Assembly: GCA_029260795.1 (NCBI GenBank) | Contig: JAJDCO010000130.1 | Location: 124,001 to 188,000 of the forward strand | DNA: 64,000 nt | From: Planctomycetota bacterium | Lineage (GTDB): Bacteria; Planctomycetota; OFTM77 | Reading direction: 5' to 3' | Notes under the pieces: generated by a model | Databases searched by the model: none | Seen by the model: only the letters and a program-made list of their open reading frames with translations | Told to the model about the DNA's origin: nothing | Translations under genes and position numbers: made by a program | Shown here: one piece after another, positions 16,099 to 25,189 of the stretch | How positions within the stretch are numbered: position 1 is the first letter of the stretch | How the letters are laid out: each line of letters begins with the position of its first letter

Positions 16099-17874
16099 AT
16101 GGCCGATACCCAGACCGACCGTCCCCGCGGCGGGAGCTTCCTCGTTCAACCCGGCACGCCCGAGGCGACCTTCACGCCCGAGGACTTTACCGAAGAGCAA
16201 CGCATGATCGCGCAGACCACGCGCGAGTTCCTCGAGACCGAGGTCCTGCCGCAGCTCGAGCGCATCGAGGCCAAAGACTTCGAAGTCACCGTCGACTTGA
16301 TGCACAAGGCCGGTGAGCTGGGCTTGCTCTCGGTCAGCATTCCCGAGCAGTACGGTGGCCTCGAGCTCGACCAGGCGTGTGGCATGCTCGTCTCCGAGCA
16401 CCTCGCCAAGTGCGGCTCCTTCGCCGTGAGCCATGGCGGTCACACCGGCATCGGCTCCCTGCCGATCGTCTACTTCGGAACCGACGAGCAGAAGCAGCAC
16501 TACCTGCCGAGACTCGCGACCGGCGAGCTCCTTGCCGCCTACGCGCTGACCGAGGCCGGCTCGGGATCCGATGCCCTCGCCGCCAAGGCGACCGCCGTGC
16601 TCGACGGTGATTCGTGGGTGCTCAACGGGGAGAAGATGTGGATCACGAACGCGGCTTTCGCGGACGTCTTCATCACCTTCGCCAAGGTCGATGGTGAGCA
16701 CTTCTCATGCTTCATCATCGAGAAGAGCGACCCCGGCGTGAGCACTGGCAAGGAAGAGCAGAAGATGGGGATCGAGGGCTCCTCGACCCGCACGCTCATC
16801 CTCCAGGACACACGCATCCCGAAGAGTCGACTCCTGGGCGAGATCGGCAAGGGCCACAAGATCGCCTTCAACATCCTGAACATCGGACGCTTCAAGCTGG
16901 GCGCTGGAGCCATGGGCGCCGCGCGCGCCTGCCTCGACGACTCGGTGCGCTACGCCTCGGAGCGCCATCAGTTCGGCAAGCCGATCGCCGCCTTCGGCGC
17001 CATCCAACAGATGATCGCGGACATGGCGATCAAGATCTGGGTCGGCGAGTCGATGGTCTACCGCACGGCCGGTCTCATCGACAACGCGCTCGCCCAGATC
17101 GACAAGAGCGACCCACAGGCCGTCCTGAAGGGCATCGAGGAGTACGCGGTCGAGTGCTCGATCATCAAGGTCAGCGGGAGCGAGTACCTGGACCAGGTGG
17201 TCGACCACGGCGTCCAGATCTACGGGGGCTACGGCTACTCCAAGGAGTATCCGGTCGAGCGTTACTACCGCGACAGCCGCATCAACCGCATCTTCGAAGG
17301 CACCAACGAGATCAACCGCATGCTCATCCCCGGCATGCTCATCAAGCGCGCGCAGAAAGGCACGCTGCCACTGCTCGCCGCTGCCAAGAGGATCCAAGAC
17401 GAGATCCTCGAGCCACCGTCCTTCGAAGATGAAGAGACGGGAGTCCTCGCGGTCGAGGGCAAGCTCGTCGAGGGCTTCAAGAAGCTCGCCTTGCTCGTTT
17501 CGGGTGTCGCCGTCCAGAAGTTCCTCATGACGCTCCAAGAGCAGCAGGAGGTCCTTCTCGGCCTGGCCGACATCGTCCAGGACGTCTACGCCGCCGAGAG
17601 CGCCTGGCTCCGCGCGAAGAAGCTCGTCGCCACAAAGGGCGAAGAAGCCGCGCATCTCCAGATCTTGGCGACTCAGGTCTTCGTCCACGACACGGCCGAC
17701 CGGATCGAAGTGCTCGCCCGCAACACGCTGGCCGCCGCCGCCGAAGGCGACGAGCTCCGAACGATGCTCGCCGCCGCTCGCCGCTTCACCAAACGATTGC
17801 CCGTCAACCCGGTGCAGCCTCGGCGCGCCCTCGCCCAAGCCCAGATCGAGGCGGGCAAGTACTGCTTGTCCTGA
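16099..17874 (+). CDS. fadE: Acyl-CoA dehydrogenase
   Basis: A 591-residue FAD enzyme performing the first beta-oxidation step, acyl-CoA to trans-2-enoyl-CoA. Visible motifs: YALTEAGSGSDA and MWITNAAFADVF (the two family signatures), GRFKLGAGAMGAAR, and RIFEGTNEINR, whose Glu is the catalytic base. A C-terminal extension of about 150 helical residues makes it long, as in VLCAD/ACAD9-type and Bacillus FadE proteins. I chose the ATG after CTAGGAGACC; an in-frame ATG 33 bases upstream would add an unlikely MRRSILGDHGI. It is the last gene of the operon; no clear terminator follows. Confidence 0.93.
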   Translation: MADTQTDRPRGGSFLVQPGTPEATFTPEDFTEEQRMIAQTTREFLETEVLPQLERIEAKDFEVTVDLMHKAGELGLLSVSIPEQYGGLELDQACGMLVSEHLAKCGSFAVSHGGHTGIGSLPIVYFGTDEQKQHYLPRLATGELLAAYALTEAGSGSDALAAKATAVLDGDSWVLNGEKMWITNAAFADVFITFAKVDGEHFSCFIIEKSDPGVSTGKEEQKMGIEGSSTRTLILQDTRIPKSRLLGEIGKGHKIAFNILNIGRFKLGAGAMGAARACLDDSVRYASERHQFGKPIAAFGAIQQMIADMAIKIWVGESMVYRTAGLIDNALAQIDKSDPQAVLKGIEEYAVECSIIKVSGSEYLDQVVDHGVQIYGGYGYSKEYPVERYYRDSRINRIFEGTNEINRMLIPGMLIKRAQKGTLPLLAAAKRIQDEILEPPSFEDEETGVLAVEGKLVEGFKKLALLVSGVAVQKFLMTLQEQQEVLLGLADIVQDVYAAESAWLRAKKLVATKGEEAAHLQILATQVFVHDTADRIEVLARNTLAAAAEGDELRTMLAAARRFTKRLPVNPVQPRRALAQAQIEAGKYCLS

Positions 17875-17976
17875 GCGAGGCGCTCAGCGGGGTTCGGCGC
17901 GACGGCCACGGACCCCGCCCACCGCCTCAAACTCCATAAACCCCACATACACAACGACCTCCAGCCACCGCACAAC

Positions 17977-18005
17977 TTGCCCAAGCTGCGTGCGTGTGAT
18001 AGACT
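17977..18005 (+). promoter_or_regulatory. Candidate promoter of the second sulfatase-like gene
   Basis: TTGCCC, 17 bases, TAGACT, 132 bases before the chosen start. It matches the promoter proposed for the first sulfatase-like gene (TTGCCC-17-TAGAGT). The gap after fadE holds nothing else that I can support. Confidence 0.55.
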
Positions 18006-18137
18006 CCCAGCGTCCTGGAAGCTACGATTGCTCAACCAGACGACGCTCCTTGGCTCCTCTCGGATCCCGGCTCCCGGTCGATGGCGACCGTACCGACCGG
18101 CCCCGTCAGGGCCCGGAGATCCCGGAGTCTCTCGACC

Positions 18138-20573
18138 ATGCGCGCTCTTCCCCTCTTCTCCAGCCTGCTGGCCGCCGCGGTGCTGACGCTCCTCGTCGGC
18201 ATCTGGGCCTGTGACTCGTCCGACTCGGACGAAGCGCAGCCGGTCCAGCTCGACCGGCTGATCCGATTGGGAGATCGGCTCGCTCAAGCGCGCGTGTCGG
18301 GTGCGCGGGCCAGAGAAGTGCGCGGCGAGTTTCATCCGATCGGCGACTCGAAGCGCCTGGCGCTCGTGCTGCCGAATGGCGTCGACGTGATCTTCGACGA
18401 CTTGCTCGTGTCCCCGAAGGCTCGCCTCCAGACGACGCTTCGCGTGCCGGCCAAGCTGCCGGAGAACGCTCGGCTCGACATCTCGGTGCGCGAGCGAGGG
18501 ACGTGGCGATCCTTGCAGGAGGGTCCCCTGCCGGCCGCGGGTGGTCAGGATGTTCCGCTGGACCTGCCGCTCGGTCTGCCGGCCGCCGCGACGACGGCGA
18601 TTCGCTTTCGATTGACCGCCGAGTCCGGTGATGTCTGGTGCTTCGAGCCGAGTGTCCGTTCGGATGGTCGTCAGGTCATCGCCTTCCAATCCGATCTCCC
18701 GGGAACTCGCCTCGCCGACGATGTCGTGATGCAGTTCGACCTTTTGACCCGCTCGGGTGCGCTCAAGCTCTCTTCCGCGCCCGACGAGCCGAAGATCCGC
18801 GCCGCGAAGCCACCCACCGACGTGAACTCGAAGACGTCCGAGCCGATGCTGTTGGTGGCACCGTCCCTCGAAGCCCCTGCCGAGATCGAAGCGGCGTTGA
18901 AACTGCCGCCGGACGCCTTGCTCGAGGTCGCTGCGTTCCAAGATTTCGGCACGCCCGAAGAGCTGCTCGCTCTGACCGAAGCCGAGCGCGATGCCCTGAA
19001 AGGCGGCGTGCGCTTCACCGTCTTGTCTGGCGATACGATCCTCTGGCAGCACGATCTCGTTCGCGGCCCGAGCCTCGAGTCGATTCGCGCTGGCAAGACG
19101 ATCGATCTGTCCGAGCTCGGAATCGGCGAGGCGACGCTTCGATTCCGCACTGAGTACCTGGCGGGCACGCAGCGGCGCTCGAAAGTCGTCGCGTGGGAGA
19201 TGCTGCGCTTGGTCGCGCGCGAGCCGCGCCCGCGTCAGCTCTCTCGTGACGATGCGCCGAACGTCGTGCTCGTCATGGTCGACACGCTCCGCCCGGATCA
19301 CCTGAGCTGCTACGGCTACCCCAAGGTCACGAGCCCGAACCTCGACGCCTTCGCGGCCGACGGCGTACGCTATGAGCAAGCGATCTCGTCTTCGTCCTGG
19401 ACGCTGCCCGCGATCGCGACTCTGTTCACGGGCCTCGCCTCGCCGCTCGCTCACGGCGTCTTCGATCACGAGCGCGCCGCGCTGTCGGCGTCGCACCCGA
19501 CGCTGGCCGAGATCGTGGCCGCGCGCGGCGGCCTCACGAGCGCCTTCGTCGCCAACCCGATCGTCAGCGTTCGCACGAACTACGATCAAGGCTTCGACCG
19601 CTTCGAGGAGCCGGGCGACAACGCGGTCGAGATCACCGATGGCTTCTTGTCCTGGCTCGAGGCTTACTCGGGATACCGCTTCTTCGCCTACCTCCACTAC
19701 TACGACCCGCACAATCCGTACGACGCGCCGGGCGAGTATCGCGAGCAGTTCTGCGACGCGGACTACGCCGGCTTCCTGAAGGGCATCGACGAGCCGGTGA
19801 ACCAGTTTCGCGATCAGGCTTGGCGAGCGCTGCAAGCCGATCCGGAAGGCGTGCCGCAGAAGCTGCGCGATCTGTCGAGACTGTTCGGAGCACCCGACCG
19901 GGCCTACCTGCAGGGTCGCTACGACGGAGAGATTCGGTACTGGGACGACCAGTTCCAACGCGTGCTCGACGCGCTCGAGGAGCGCGGCATCGACGATCGC
20001 ACGTGGGTCATCGTGGTCGGCGACCACGGCGACGAGTTCTTCGAGCACGACGGCCTCGGCCACGGTCACACGCTCCACTCCGAGCTGACGCGCGTGCCGA
20101 TGATCATCCGCGGCCCGGGCGTCGAGCCGACCGTGATCCGTCAGAGCGTCTCGATCTCGGGGCTCTTCTACACGATCGCCTCGCTCTTCGGCGCTCGCAT
20201 CGAAGGGCGCATGAACGAGTCACCGCTTCCTGGCTTGCCCAAGACTCCGACACCCAAGGAGCAGCCGATCTTCACGGCCGTCGGCAAGGGTCAGATGGTC
20301 ACTGACGCGATGTACGGTGTGCGCGACGAGCGCTGGAAGATGATCTGGCGGCCGGCGACGCGTACGGCGCAGCTCTACTCGTGGCGCGACGACCCCTTCG
20401 AGCAGAAGGACCTGTCGGACAAGAACCGCGCCGAGATCGAGCGTCTGCAGAAGCTCTTCGAGAGCTGGCGAGTACAAAGCGAGGCGATTCGCCCGAGCGA
20501 CTTGGCGAACACCGACCCCGAGACGATCGAGAAGATGCGCCAGATGGGTTACCTCGGCAGCAAGTCAGATTAA
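18138..20573 (+). CDS. Sulfatase-like lipoprotein, non-FGly type
   Basis: An 811-residue protein. The ATG preceded by CGGAG begins a signal with a probable lipobox (VGIWAC, Cys25); the Trp at -2 is unusual. Residues 30-370 are a beta-rich region of unknown fold. The alkaline-phosphatase-superfamily domain follows: VLVMVDTLRPDHLSCYGY (metal and backbone site), the nucleophile region SSWTLPAIATLFTG, and VVGDHGDEFFEHDGLGHGH (metal site, intact). The C/S-x-P-x-R sulfatase motif is replaced by T-L-P-A-I, so formylglycine cannot form; Thr may be the nucleophile. The protein ends in LRQMGYLG-type residues (KMRQMGYLGSKSD), as does the fourth family member. Its stop TAA is shared as a TTAA palindrome with the convergent PIN gene. 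Confidence 0.85.
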   Translation: MRALPLFSSLLAAAVLTLLVGIWACDSSDSDEAQPVQLDRLIRLGDRLAQARVSGARAREVRGEFHPIGDSKRLALVLPNGVDVIFDDLLVSPKARLQTTLRVPAKLPENARLDISVRERGTWRSLQEGPLPAAGGQDVPLDLPLGLPAAATTAIRFRLTAESGDVWCFEPSVRSDGRQVIAFQSDLPGTRLADDVVMQFDLLTRSGALKLSSAPDEPKIRAAKPPTDVNSKTSEPMLLVAPSLEAPAEIEAALKLPPDALLEVAAFQDFGTPEELLALTEAERDALKGGVRFTVLSGDTILWQHDLVRGPSLESIRAGKTIDLSELGIGEATLRFRTEYLAGTQRRSKVVAWEMLRLVAREPRPRQLSRDDAPNVVLVMVDTLRPDHLSCYGYPKVTSPNLDAFAADGVRYEQAISSSSWTLPAIATLFTGLASPLAHGVFDHERAALSASHPTLAEIVAARGGLTSAFVANPIVSVRTNYDQGFDRFEEPGDNAVEITDGFLSWLEAYSGYRFFAYLHYYDPHNPYDAPGEYREQFCDADYAGFLKGIDEPVNQFRDQAWRALQADPEGVPQKLRDLSRLFGAPDRAYLQGRYDGEIRYWDDQFQRVLDALEERGIDDRTWVIVVGDHGDEFFEHDGLGHGHTLHSELTRVPMIIRGPGVEPTVIRQSVSISGLFYTIASLFGARIEGRMNESPLPGLPKTPTPKEQPIFTAVGKGQMVTDAMYGVRDERWKMIWRPATRTAQLYSWRDDPFEQKDLSDKNRAEIERLQKLFESWRVQSEAIRPSDLANTDPETIEKMRQMGYLGSKSD

Positions 20574-21058
20574 TACTCTCTCAATCTCTGCTCAGGGAAA
20601 TACACTACGAAGCTTTGATCAGGGACCTTCTGCCTGAGCCGCCAACAGACGCCTTCGTCATCACTAAGCACTGCGATCTTGCGCTGGTCAACGATGGCAG
20701 CATCCGTCACACCCAGGGATGCAACGACTTCCAGGTTTGACAACTGAGCGATCGTGATTTGTCTCTCTCGGATCTCGGCGCCCAGGATCCCGTTCTTCAC
20801 GAGCTCAGCTAGTGCAAGAAGTAGGCTCTCACGAAGCTCTTGATTCCCCGTCTGCGCCAACAGATTGGAGGCTTCTGCTACAACATAAGATGGAACGACG
20901 ATGCGCTCGAATTGGTCCAGAATGCTCGCAAGCAGAACAAAATCCGAATCTGAATACGTGCGTGTTCTCTTGTGCGTCGCAATTGCCCCTCGATCCACAA
21001 GACCAACGACTAGCAAGACTAGAAGATTAGTGTCGATCAGCAGGCGCTTGCGGTTCAC
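20570..21058 (-). CDS. PIN-domain protein (VapC-like ribonuclease toxin candidate)
   Basis: A 162-residue PIN-fold protein. The conserved acidic residues are visible: LIDTNLLVLL (Asp9), an Asp/Glu-containing helix (VVAEASNLL), GVTDAAIV and VLSDDEGVC. PIN domains are Mg-dependent ribonucleases and are often toxins. The GTG start overlaps the stop of the upstream small gene (GTGA), the tight coupling typical of toxin-antitoxin pairs. Base composition is lower in G+C than the flanking operons and codon use differs, which suggests horizontal gain. The stop codon is shared with the convergent sulfatase-like gene. Confidence 0.8.
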   Translation of the reverse strand: MNRKRLLIDTNLLVLLVVGLVDRGAIATHKRTRTYSDSDFVLLASILDQFERIVVPSYVVAEASNLLAQTGNQELRESLLLALAELVKNGILGAEIRERQITIAQLSNLEVVASLGVTDAAIVDQRKIAVLSDDEGVCWRLRQKVPDQSFVVYFPEQRLREY

Positions 21059-21324
21059 GATTGAGCAGACATCTCAACGGACTGCACTTCGCCTGTTTCC
21101 GAATTAACGGTAACGACGCGATATTCCCGCCGAGGCGGCAGTACAAGCCCACTAGGATGAGGCGTCCCACCGGAAAACTCTCGATGGAAGCCAACGGTAG
21201 CCAACCAAAAAATCCCCTCTCTCTTGACTGCTTCCACGCCAACATTGAAGATCCGCTGATCCCTCATTAGTTTTTCGAGGGCTGCGACCGCGATTTCGGC
21301 CGCACTAGCCATGTCGATTGCCAC
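21055..21324 (-). CDS. Small partner protein of the PIN gene (antitoxin candidate)
   Basis: An 89-residue protein of no family I recognise. It has a helical N-terminus (ASAAEIAVAALEKLMRD) and a beta-rich C-terminus (IFWLATVGFHREF, REYRVVTVNSETGEVQSVE). I chose GTG with GGGAG eight bases upstream; an ATG four codons later is the alternative. The frame stays open further upstream but without coding character. Position before the PIN gene, with overlapping stop and start, argues for an antitoxin or immunity-like partner. There is no obvious ribbon-helix-helix or AbrB motif, so it would be an atypical antitoxin. Confidence 0.55.
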   Translation of the reverse strand: MAIDMASAAEIAVAALEKLMRDQRIFNVGVEAVKREGIFWLATVGFHREFSGGTPHPSGLVLPPRREYRVVTVNSETGEVQSVEMSAQS

Positions 21325-21837
21325 GTTAAACGCTCCCTCACATTGTCGTCGCCGTACGGCGCCATGATTCCAAGCATCGTAGCCTTGGCGTACGTCAGTT
21401 TCCAGCCACACTCCTTGAACGCCTGTGGACAAACACGCGGGCAGGTTCGGTTCTTCGGCTACAAGGTGTGCGCGACCCCGAACCGATACCGTTACTCTTC
21501 GCTTCGGCAGTGAGCCTCTGCCCCAGTGGTAGGAGAGCAACGTCTGCTCATCCTTCTTGCGCTCGTCGACGTTGCTCAGGGGCCAGGCCAGGCATGGAAT
21601 GCCTCGCCAGGAGTTCCCGACACAACAGCGGTATCGGACAGTTCATCCTGGGATCGAAAACGCTCTCGCTGCGGTGGTCGTCGCTCATGCGATCGATGTA
21701 GGCGACGCCCGACGTGCGGCTTGTTCATCATGAGCTCGCCTGATGATGGTCGTGGTTCCATCCTTCACGCCAAACATCGCCGACAACGAGATCGAGGCAA
21801 TTCTGCCCCGATGCGTGTCTCTGGAGGACACTGGATC
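21325..21837. other. Gap without a supported gene
   Basis: About 510 bases between the PIN pair and the lysC/EamA mosaic. Frames are open in places, but none has coding character or a recognisable product. I see no repeats, terminators or RNA genes. It is probably decayed sequence. Confidence 0.5.
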
Positions 21838-22230
21838 TCACGCTCTGTGCGCAACGGTCTGCTCCGTCCAAGGCCCGGGCGGCATGGAATGGCTACTCAC
21901 CGAACGACGTCCAAGAGCGATTCGCGGGCCGCTCGCACCCAGCACGCCCAGCACGATCGTGCCGAAACCGACCAGCGTCGACCAAGTCATCGACTCGCGG
22001 GCGAAGAGCACGCCCAGCGTGAGGGCGACCACGGGCATGGCATAGGCCACCGGGCTCAGACGCGTCGCGCTCACATGCCGCATCACCCAGAAGTAGAGCC
22101 CAAAGGTCACCACCGTGCCCGCAACGGCGAGGTAGAGCAAGCAGCCGACGGCCCGCGGCGTCCATTGAAACACTCGATCGCCCTCGGTGAACGCCGCCGC
22201 CACGAAGAGGAACAGAGAGCCGAAGGCCAT
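21838..22230 (-). pseudogene. EamA/DMT transporter, C-terminal half only
   Basis: The translation [14 protein letters not shown], then [39 protein letters not shown] and [18 protein letters not shown] is the second EamA repeat of a ten-helix drug/metabolite transporter. The first five helices are absent. Instead the frame runs without a break from an aspartokinase fragment. After the EamA part come about 28 residues without homology that I can see. The product could not fold as a full transporter. Confidence 0.8.
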
Positions 22231-22509
22231 GCCGCGCCCGAGTGTCGTGACTTCTCCTGTCGGGCTTGTCCCTTGGAAGCCCGCAGCGATGACGATCTTG
22301 CCGGCTCGCAGCTCGCGCAGGACGCGCGCCGGTCGCACGTCGAGAATCGTCGCGTCCGTATGCTGGTCGTCGGTATCGATGCCGCACTGGCGCCCGGTCA
22401 GCGAAACGGCTGCATGGCCCTCGCTCTCGATCGCCAATGCGAGCAGCGCCATGCTCATGCGCTCTCCCGAGGAGAGCAGCAGGTCGAGCTCGCGACGCGA
22501 CGGCGCTGG
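22231..22509 (-). pseudogene. Aspartate kinase internal fragment
   Basis: [20 protein letters not shown], then [35 protein letters not shown] and [22 protein letters not shown] match about residues 65-155 of LysC-type aspartokinases, ending at the G-R-G-G-S-D loop. The N-terminus, with its K-x-G-G-S-S motif, and everything after the loop are missing. The homology begins directly after the recQ stop codon and in the same frame. It then fuses in frame to the EamA piece. An ATG at 22458 could start a chimeric protein of 206 residues, but function is unlikely. Confidence 0.85.
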
Positions 22510-24876
22510 TTACTCGGCGCCGGCCTCGTGGGCTCCGCTGCCGTGCTCTTGGAGGAGGTCGCGGACGGCCGGCCAGTAGTCGCGAACCTTGCTGGGGCCG
22601 ATGCCGTGGAGGGCGCCGAACTCCTCGTGGCTCGACGGCATCGCGGCCGCGATCTCCTTGAGGGCGCGGTCGGTGAAGACGGTGTACGCCGGCCGCCCTT
22701 TGGCAAGCTGCAAGCGAAGATCGCGCAACCGCTCGAAGAGCTCGTCGTCGTATCCCCTCGGCTCGAGCGACGTCGATCGAGAGCTTCCTCGTGTGCCGCT
22801 CCCGGTCGAGGCGCGTGACCTCGCCCCGACGCTGCCCAGCAGAGGCGAGCTGAAGCTCAAGCTGCGCTCCTTGAGCAGGACTTCCCTGCCGAGGCTCGTC
22901 AGAAAGACCTTCGGGTAGTCCGTGCCCTGCACTCCGATCGCGCCGCGCGCCGTGAGCTCGTCGATCGCACGGTGGAGGGTCTCGCGACGGAAGCCCGACA
23001 AGACACCGTAGACGCTGAGCTCTCGAAGCTGGGCCGGGACGTCTTGCGCCTTCGAGCCCAGCAGCACCTTGACGAGTCGCTCCTTACCGAATCGGCCTTT
23101 GAGGCGAGCGACTCCCGACAGGATCTTGAGCACGACGACGAGCTCGTCCTCCGAGAGCTCGCGCTCACTGGAGTCGCCCGTGAGGCACATGTCGCAGTGA
23201 CCGCACGAATGCTCCGTCGGCGCACCGCCGAAGTACTCGAGGATCGAGGCCCACCGACATCGCCGCTGGTGCACGAAGGCGACCATGCGCGACAGCCGGT
23301 CGAGCTCGCGCTGCGCTCGCCACTCGAGGAATCGGTAGTCGATCGGCAGCTGCACGGCCGGCAAACGCATCAGCACCCGAATCCCGCGACCCGAGGCTTC
23401 GGATACGAACTCGATGGCGCCCGCCAGCACCAGATTCCGGAGTGCTCGTTTGAGCTGGTCGAGCGTCAGCTCGAGGGAGTGGGCCAGGACCTCCGGCTCG
23501 AACGGGCTCCAGAGGTCGGGCTCGGGAGCCACGTCTCGGCGGAGTGCCTCGAGCACCTTGCGACGGATCTCGGACGAGAATGCCGATTCGGGCAGCCCCT
23601 TGAGCGGGGCGACCCGCACGAGCGCCGAATGAAAGCCACCGAAGACGCGCTCGACGATGCCGTTATCCTCGAGAATCTTCAGCGAAGCCGTGATCGACAT
23701 GACACCGGAGGCGCCATCGACGTGCTCGAGGATTTCGGCGTTCGTGTACCGCACCAGCTCGTCGGGACAATCGCGCACGACCTCGTACACGGCCTGCACG
23801 ACCTCGCGGGGCGGATGATTCGATTCGATGAAGAATCGCTGGACCCAAGTGTCGCCCGACTTGAACAGCAGGATGCATCGGGAGGGCTCGCCATCGCGCC
23901 CGGCTCGACCGATCTCCTGGTAGTAGCTCTCCAAGCAGCGCGGGATGTCATGATGCACGACGAAGCGGATGTCCGCCTTGTCGACGCCCATCCCGAAGGC
24001 ATTGGTGGCGACGATCACGTCGAGCTCGCCCGCCATGAAACGCTCTTGGATCTGACGGCGATGCTCGACCTCGAAGCCGGCGTGGTAGGCGCCAACCTCC
24101 AGGTCGTGCCCCTCGAGGCGGCCTGCGACCTCCTCGACCGCCTTGCGTGTCGCGGCGTAGACGATCCCGGGACGACCCTGGCGGACCTCTTCGAGGATCC
24201 GATCGATCTTGGGCCCGTCGCCTTCGACGATCTCGCAGACGAGCTCCAAGTTGGGTCGGTCGAAGCCGCCGACGAATACATGGGGATCCTCGAGTCCGAG
24301 CTGCTCGACGATCTGGTCGCGCACACCGTCAGTCGCGGTCGCAGTCAGCGCGACGATCGGGGGGCGACCCACGAGCTCGGCCGCTTGCTTGAGGCGCAGA
24401 TAGTCGGGGCGAAAGTCATGGCCCCATTGTGAGATACAGTGCGCCTCATCGATCGCGAGGAGCCTGACCGGAACTTGCCGAATCGCCCAGGCGAAGCGTC
24501 CGCTTCGAAATCGCTCCGGTGCCACGAAGCACAGACGATAGTCGCCCCGTCTCAGGCCCTGAAGCCTCGCCTCTTGCTCCGCCAGGGGAACGCTACTGTT
24601 GATCAGCGTGGCCGGGATGTCCCGCTCGATCAGACCGTCGACCTGATCCTTCATCAGTGCGATCAGTGGGGACACGACCAACGTCACACCCTCGAGCATG
24701 AGGGCGGGAAGCTGATAGCAGAGCGACTTGCCCGCTCCGGTCGGCATGACGGCAATCGTGTCTCGGCCGGCGAGGACGGACTGGATCACCTCCGCTTGTC
24801 CCGAGCGGAACTCACGGAACCCGAACCATCGATCGAGCTGCTCTTGCAGCGCTTCGAGTGTGGTTGGCAGCGACAT
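22510..24876 (-). CDS. recQ: ATP-dependent DNA helicase RecQ
   Basis: A 788-residue RecQ 3'-5' helicase. Walker A is MPTGAGKSLCYQLP (about 44-57); motif II is DEAHCISQWGHDFRP. Further motifs: ALTATAT, NAFGMGVDKADIR and QEIGRAGRDG. The RecQ-C region has a zinc site (RRCRWASILEYFGG, then CGHCDMC), a winged helix, and a C-terminal HRDC domain (ELFERLRDLRLQLA, ALHGIGPSKVRDYW). Between about 680 and 710 lies a Ser/Gly/Arg-rich linker. The ATG chosen is the first one at which homology begins; upstream sequence in frame has no coding character. The lysC fragment starts right after its stop. Confidence 0.95.
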   Translation of the reverse strand: MSLPTTLEALQEQLDRWFGFREFRSGQAEVIQSVLAGRDTIAVMPTGAGKSLCYQLPALMLEGVTLVVSPLIALMKDQVDGLIERDIPATLINSSVPLAEQEARLQGLRRGDYRLCFVAPERFRSGRFAWAIRQVPVRLLAIDEAHCISQWGHDFRPDYLRLKQAAELVGRPPIVALTATATDGVRDQIVEQLGLEDPHVFVGGFDRPNLELVCEIVEGDGPKIDRILEEVRQGRPGIVYAATRKAVEEVAGRLEGHDLEVGAYHAGFEVEHRRQIQERFMAGELDVIVATNAFGMGVDKADIRFVVHHDIPRCLESYYQEIGRAGRDGEPSRCILLFKSGDTWVQRFFIESNHPPREVVQAVYEVVRDCPDELVRYTNAEILEHVDGASGVMSITASLKILEDNGIVERVFGGFHSALVRVAPLKGLPESAFSSEIRRKVLEALRRDVAPEPDLWSPFEPEVLAHSLELTLDQLKRALRNLVLAGAIEFVSEASGRGIRVLMRLPAVQLPIDYRFLEWRAQRELDRLSRMVAFVHQRRCRWASILEYFGGAPTEHSCGHCDMCLTGDSSERELSEDELVVVLKILSGVARLKGRFGKERLVKVLLGSKAQDVPAQLRELSVYGVLSGFRRETLHRAIDELTARGAIGVQGTDYPKVFLTSLGREVLLKERSLSFSSPLLGSVGARSRASTGSGTRGSSRSTSLEPRGYDDELFERLRDLRLQLAKGRPAYTVFTDRALKEIAAAMPSSHEEFGALHGIGPSKVRDYWPAVRDLLQEHGSGAHEAGAE

Positions 24877-25115
24877 GGCCTGTCTTGAAGAGGGACCGCC
24901 CAGGGTGAAAGGGGCGCCAGTGTAGCAGAACGGCCCCGCGGGCGAGCATGTGGGTCGATGGCGTCGCCGCTCGACCGAGACTCTCGTCGAGCAGCCAGCC
25001 GTGCTCGCACGCTCGAGCTTCCGCTTCGGTGCGCAAGAGGACGATCTTCGCGCACTTCTTCGGGTGACTTGGACCAACCGGAGCGTGCCGGAACGCTCAG
25101 AACCCGAACACTGGT

Positions 25116-25144
25116 TTGGCTCTGAAGCGGAGGCAGGATAGAAT
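25116..25144 (+). promoter_or_regulatory. Candidate promoter of the hybrid histidine kinase
   Basis: TTGGCT, 17 bases, TAGAAT, 46 bases before the GTG start. The rest of the 313-base gap between recQ and this gene has no supported feature. Confidence 0.5.
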
Positions 25145-25189
25145 CCAGCGCATTCTCGAGTCCGGGTTGGCAATTGGGAGGGACACCCC

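Noticed and set aside
17673-20078. Long minus-strand open frame opposite fadE and the sulfatase-like gene
   Set aside because: It spans two genes with strong homology on the other strand and has an Arg/Val-rich composition without motifs.
21325-21540. N-terminal extension of the PIN partner protein to 161 residues
   Set aside because: The upstream part of the frame has no coding character or homology, and a GTG with a good GGGAG ribosome-binding site gives an 89-residue product.
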